This document shows, piece after piece, positions 56,816 through 60,000 of a stretch of 60,000 nucleotides of DNA. The notes below the pieces were generated by a model. That model did no database searches. It was not told where the DNA came from and worked only from the letters and a program-made list of their open reading frames with translations. Position numbers and translations under genes: made by a program. The stretch comes from Polytrichum commune. Lineage: Eukaryota > Streptophyta > Polytrichopsida > Polytrichales > Polytrichaceae. Where the stretch lies: positions 26,848,001 through 26,908,000 of the forward strand of contig OX485804.1 in NCBI GenBank assembly GCA_950295325.1, written 5' to 3'. Positions within the stretch are counted from its first letter, which is position 1. Each line of letters opens with the position of its first letter.

Positions 56816-58616
56816 GTACTTCAATACCTTCATGTGAATAATGGGCTACTATGTATTTGTATGTATGTGGACCACCAAGTGTCACATATTGAAATTCTTG
56901 GAATTGCAATAGAGGCCGACCCTCACCAGATTTTGACAACTGTGATGTGGCTTGTGTATGTGTTTGTATGTGGTCCAATTAGATATTCAGGTTGAGAAGT
57001 TTTGTGTGTGCACTAGGATGAGACCCTCTCAGAACCGAGAGGGTCTAGGATGGTTTTGTTATGGACCAGATTTTGACAACCTTTATGTGGCTTTTGTATG
57101 TGAATGTATGTGGACCAACTAGTAATTCATGTTGAAATTGCTTGTGGGTGCATTAGAGTGAGACCCTCTCGGAACCGAGAGGGTCAAGTTGGGGATAGTA
57201 TGGACCAGATTTTAAAAACTAGGATGTGGCTTGTATATGTGAGTGTATGTGGACAAGCCAGTTATTCATTTTGCAATTTCTTGTTTGTGCATTAGCAACG
57301 AACCCTCTCGGAACCGAGAGGGTCTAGGATTGTTTTAGTATGGACCTGATTTTGAAACAGCTAGTTATTCATGTTGAGAAGTTTTGTGTGTGCACTAGGT
57401 TGAGACCCTCTCGGAACCGAGAGGGTCTAGTATGGTTTTAGTATGGACCAGATTTTGACAACAACTGATGTGGCTTGTGTATATGAATGTTTGTGGTCCA
57501 ATTAGTAATTCATGTTGAGAAGTTTTGTGCGTGCACTAGGATGAGACCCTCTCGGAACCGAGAGGGTCTAGGATGGCTTTTGTATTTGAATGTATGTGGA
57601 CCAAGTAGTAATTCATGTTGAAATTGTTTGCGGGTGCATGAGAGGGAGACCCTCTCGGAACCGAGAGTGTCAACTTGGGGATATTAAAGACCAGATTTTG
57701 ACAACTATGATGTGGCTTCAGTATGTGAGTGTTTGTGTACCAGCTAGTTATTCATGTTGAAATTGTTTGTGTGTGCATGAGAGTGAGACCCTCTCGGAGC
57801 CGAGAGGGCCAAGGTGGGGATAATAAGGACCAGATTTTGACAACTATGAGGTGGCTTGTGTATATGAATGTTTGTGGACCAATTAGTAATTCATGTTTAG
57901 AAGTTTTGTGTGTTCACTAGGATGAGACCCTCTCGGAACCGAGAGGGTCTACTATGGTTTTAGTATGGACCAGATTTTGACAACTATGATGTGGATTAAG
58001 TATGTGACTGTATGTGGACCGGCTAGTTATTCATTTTGAAATTTCTTGGCTGTGCACTAGGATGAGACCCTCTCGGAACCCAGAGGGTCTATGATGGTTT
58101 TGTTATGGACCAGATTTTGACAGCCTTGATGTGGCTTTTGTATGTGAATGTATGTGGACAAACTAGTAATTCATGTTTAAATGGATTGTGATTGCATTAG
58201 AATGAGACCCTCTCGGAACCGAGAGGATCAAGTTGGGAATAGTATGGACCAGATTTTAATAACTATGATGTGGCTTGTATATGTGAATGTATGTGGACAA
58301 GCCAGTTATTCATTTTGAAATTTCTTGTTTCTGCACTAGCAACGAACCCTCTCGGAACCGAGAGGGTCTAGGATTGTTTTAGTATGGACCTGTTTTTGAA
58401 ACAACTAGTTATTCATGTTGAGAAGTTTTGTGTGTGCACTAGGATGAGACCCTCTCGGAACCGAGAGGGTCTAGGATGGTTTTAGTATGGACCAGATTTT
58501 GACAACCTTGATGTGGCTTTTGTATGTCATTGTATGTGGACTAGGATGGTACTAAAGTTGAGATTTTTAGTGTCGGCTTTCCATCTTGGACTTACTTTGT
58601 TTTTCTGTTATCTTAG
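56816..58616 (+). other. Large intron 5' of exon 5, carrying array 2
   Basis: Donor CACAG|GTACTTC at 56816 and acceptor TTATCTTAG at 58616 restore the frame (AQ joined to LEKGVEGE). At 1801 bp it is about twenty times longer than the other introns of this gene (80-101 bp), almost entirely because of the palindromic repeats. Confidence 0.75.
56840..58565. repeat. Palindromic satellite array 2 (about 12 monomers, intronic)
   Basis: Same monomer family as array 1. The first unit (about 56860-56935) has lost most of its palindrome (CCGACCCTCACCAG). Complete palindromes recur from about 57020 to 58470. Variant centres or arms include CTCAGAACC (57025), CGGAGCCG (57795) and GGAACCCAG (58075). Monomers of about 100 bp alternate with full 140-bp ones where the ACCAGATTTTG part is missing. 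Confidence 0.92.
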
Positions 58617-59611
58617 TTGGAGAAAGGTGTTGAGGGTGAGATTGCCTCATTTGAAAATGAATGCTCCATCGACATTAACTGGGTTTCTATGGAGGACATT
58701 TTCCCACCTACTCATTTTGTCGAGCATTGGAGGCTCATTTTGTGGGACAAGGCATTTCGAGTATATTTTGATGACAAAGGTGACTTCAAGTTCACCAAAG
58801 GGCTCAATCTCATGGAGTTCGAGGAAGGACCAATTGCTATCAAGCGCGTTGCTTACCGGTAATCATTTTTTCTTTTTCTTTCGTGCTTCATATCTTCGTT
58901 TCTTTTCACTACATTCTTTTGTTCTAATTTTCTTCACTTCGTAGGTACATTCACCGTGAGCTTGTCGTTAAGAATGCTCTTCCAGCTTCGTCATTGCCGT
59001 CTTTCCTTCACGAGTGGGTCGATGACAACTCCAACCTTTTTGTGTACACGCCCATGCAACTTGCAAAATTTCCACACGTCCATTTGGTCGCTGGTGGTTG
59101 GTACCTGGATTGTTCTCGTGGATTTGTTCCAGAAGTTGAAGAACCCCTCTACAGGAGCCTTGTTTCCGCTGCCCCTGAGGTCATTGAATTGGAGGAAGAC
59201 CCAGATGAAGATGAGAATCTTACTCCTGCCGCCATTGACAAAGAGGTAGCACCGGTAAAGGCCAAAGGCAAGGGTAAGAGGGTAGCTTCTAGTCAAGTGT
59301 CCACCCGTTCTTTCACCAAGGCCTCTGTTCAGCGCACTCCCGCTACCACAGTTGTCGGAAGTCCAACGGCCACTCCTATTTCTGTCCCTTCTCGAGACCA
59401 TGTTCCTGCTCCTTCCCATAGCGGTGTCACCATTCCCTCCGTGCCACGCAAGAGGAAGGCCGTCGCTCCAGATACCTCCGCAACTTCTTCGGAGAAGTCG
59501 TCTTCTCTCTCTTTGCTTGAGAATGTCGATATGGGGGAGCTCATAGAGGAACTCATGCGGTCCAAGGTTGCCCCCCCGGCTTACCGTCGCATCTAGGAAT
59601 TTCTTACTAAG
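58617..59611 (+). CDS. Gene 2, exons 5-6: acidic and basic linker, with an in-frame TAG
   Basis: Exon 58617-58858 joins 58945-59611 across an 86-bp GT-AG intron (split Arg codon). It encodes WVSMEDIFPPTHF ... KFTKGLNLMEFEEG, then RYIHRELVVKNALP, then a long disordered part with an acidic run (ELEEDPDEDEN), a basic run (KAKGKGKR), many Ser/Thr/Pro and a likely nuclear signal (VPRKRKA), ending LENVDMGELIEELM. TAG at 59594-59596 falls in frame. The frame beyond (EFLTK) ends at a plausible donor AAG|GTTTGT (59611/59612), and the next exon continues in phase. So either the protein ends here or a nonsense change has split a longer one. Confidence 0.6.
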
Positions 59612-59700
59612 GTTTGTGCGACATTCTGTTGTTTTCTCGTTCATTCATTCTATTTCACCAATTGGTTTCTTATATTTTTCTTTGGCTTTTTTATTTCTAG

Positions 59701-60000
59701 ATGGGAGCGGGTCGTATTCGTCCTAATACCAAACCTAAGGTGCATACATGGTTTGATCTTCTCTTCGCAAATGTGCCGGAAAACCTATGTGTTCCTGGCA
59801 TCTCGTCATCTTCGTCCGATATTCCTCAATGGAACAAGCGTTCTTCCTCTTACTTTGAGGTTCTATTTGCCTTTGCTAACGCAAACCTCCATGATGACGG
59901 CGTCCTTGTCTTTGCACACGCCGCCGATCCTGACGTCTCTAGATCCATACATAACTGGGCACACACAGAGGATTTCTACGTTGCCGAAGATTGGTTTGGG
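59701..60000 (+). CDS. Gene 2, last exon in window: possible methyltransferase-like domain (partial)
   Basis: After the acceptor TTATTTCTAG (59700) the frame beginning ATGGGAGCG is open for all 100 codons to the window edge. It reads VHTWFDLLFANVPENL, then YFEVLFAFANANLHDDGVLVFAH and TEDFYVAEDWFG. The order (hydrophobic strand-D/N-x-P-x, helix, DDG turn, hydrophobic strand, then a late E/D-W) resembles motif IV (DPPY-like) and the following strand of Rossmann methyltransferases. The DPPY motif is degenerate. Host gene 1 has a comparable FYDNFFKAF...VDQERS stretch. The assignment is tentative. Confidence 0.45.
   Translation, partial: MGAGRIRPNTKPKVHTWFDLLFANVPENLCVPGISSSSSDIPQWNKRSSSYFEVLFAFANANLHDDGVLVFAHAADPDVSRSIHNWAHTEDFYVAEDWFG

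Noticed and set aside
50585-58565. CRISPR-like array of palindromic repeats
   Set aside because: The repeats are spaced by related, not unique, sequences of more than 110 bp, and there are no cas genes. The setting is a spliced plant gene. It is a satellite.
1-60000. Transfer RNA, ribosomal RNA or organelle genes
   Set aside because: Scanning found no cloverleaf-compatible tRNA, rRNA segment or plastid/mitochondrial gene. The only tRNA-related signals are primer-binding sites and the SINE-like piece.

Overview
The window is nuclear DNA of a land plant. The evidence is: GT-AG spliced genes with short introns; Ty3/gypsy chromovirus-type LTR retrotransposons primed by initiator tRNA-Met; a CACTA-type DNA transposon; and a telo-box next to a TATA box in a promoter. 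The species cannot be fixed from the sequence. A seedless plant (bryophyte or fern/lycophyte grade) is only a guess.

Layout. Positions 3-605 are the last exon of a SWIM zinc-finger protein cut by the window edge. Positions 1022-2849, 13419-14050 and 15045-15414 are three pieces of one decayed gene (host gene 1), probably methyltransferase-like. It is split by a 10.6-kb retrotransposon complex (2850-13413, target duplication CTGCG) and a 1.0-kb solo LTR (14051-15044), and carries three in-frame stops. Positions 15713-49235 are a nest of transposons. The outer reverse-strand element C (about 7.2 kb when the guests are subtracted) carries a solo LTR (17149-18122), a CACTA element (18821-27552), element D (29163-36526), element E (38176-44540) and an unrelated TG...CA element (45207-48045). 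The CACTA element carries a probable mariner/pogo-like MITE, which in turn carries element B (20035-27079). Perfect target-site duplications prove most of these insertions. Positions 49236-49799 (minus) are a gene cut off by element C, with its promoter at about 49.87-49.91 kb.

All copies of the dominant retrotransposon family share a LTR of about 974 bp beginning TGTCGC and ending GCGACA, and an initiator-Met primer-binding site. Their interior lacks the reverse-transcriptase core and shares stop codons. A segment of about 229 bp at the RT/RNase H junction is tandemly amplified to different copy numbers. Some copies have nearly identical LTR pairs, so a defective family seems to be moving with enzymes supplied in trans.

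Positions 50585-55235 and about 56840-58565 are arrays of a 137-141-bp repeat. Each monomer carries a near-perfect palindrome with 11-bp arms GACCCTCTCGG/CCGAGAGGGTC around a central AA (sometimes TT). The second array lies inside one intron of a seven-exon gene (55276-60000+). The first ends only about 40 bp before that gene's first recognised exon. The gene encodes a ParB/Srx-fold domain (EGNHR motif) and, after a disordered basic linker, what looks like the start of a methyltransferase-like domain. This pairing, reminiscent of prokaryotic ParB-methylase proteins, together with dozens of palindromes in and beside the gene, is the most interesting part of the window.
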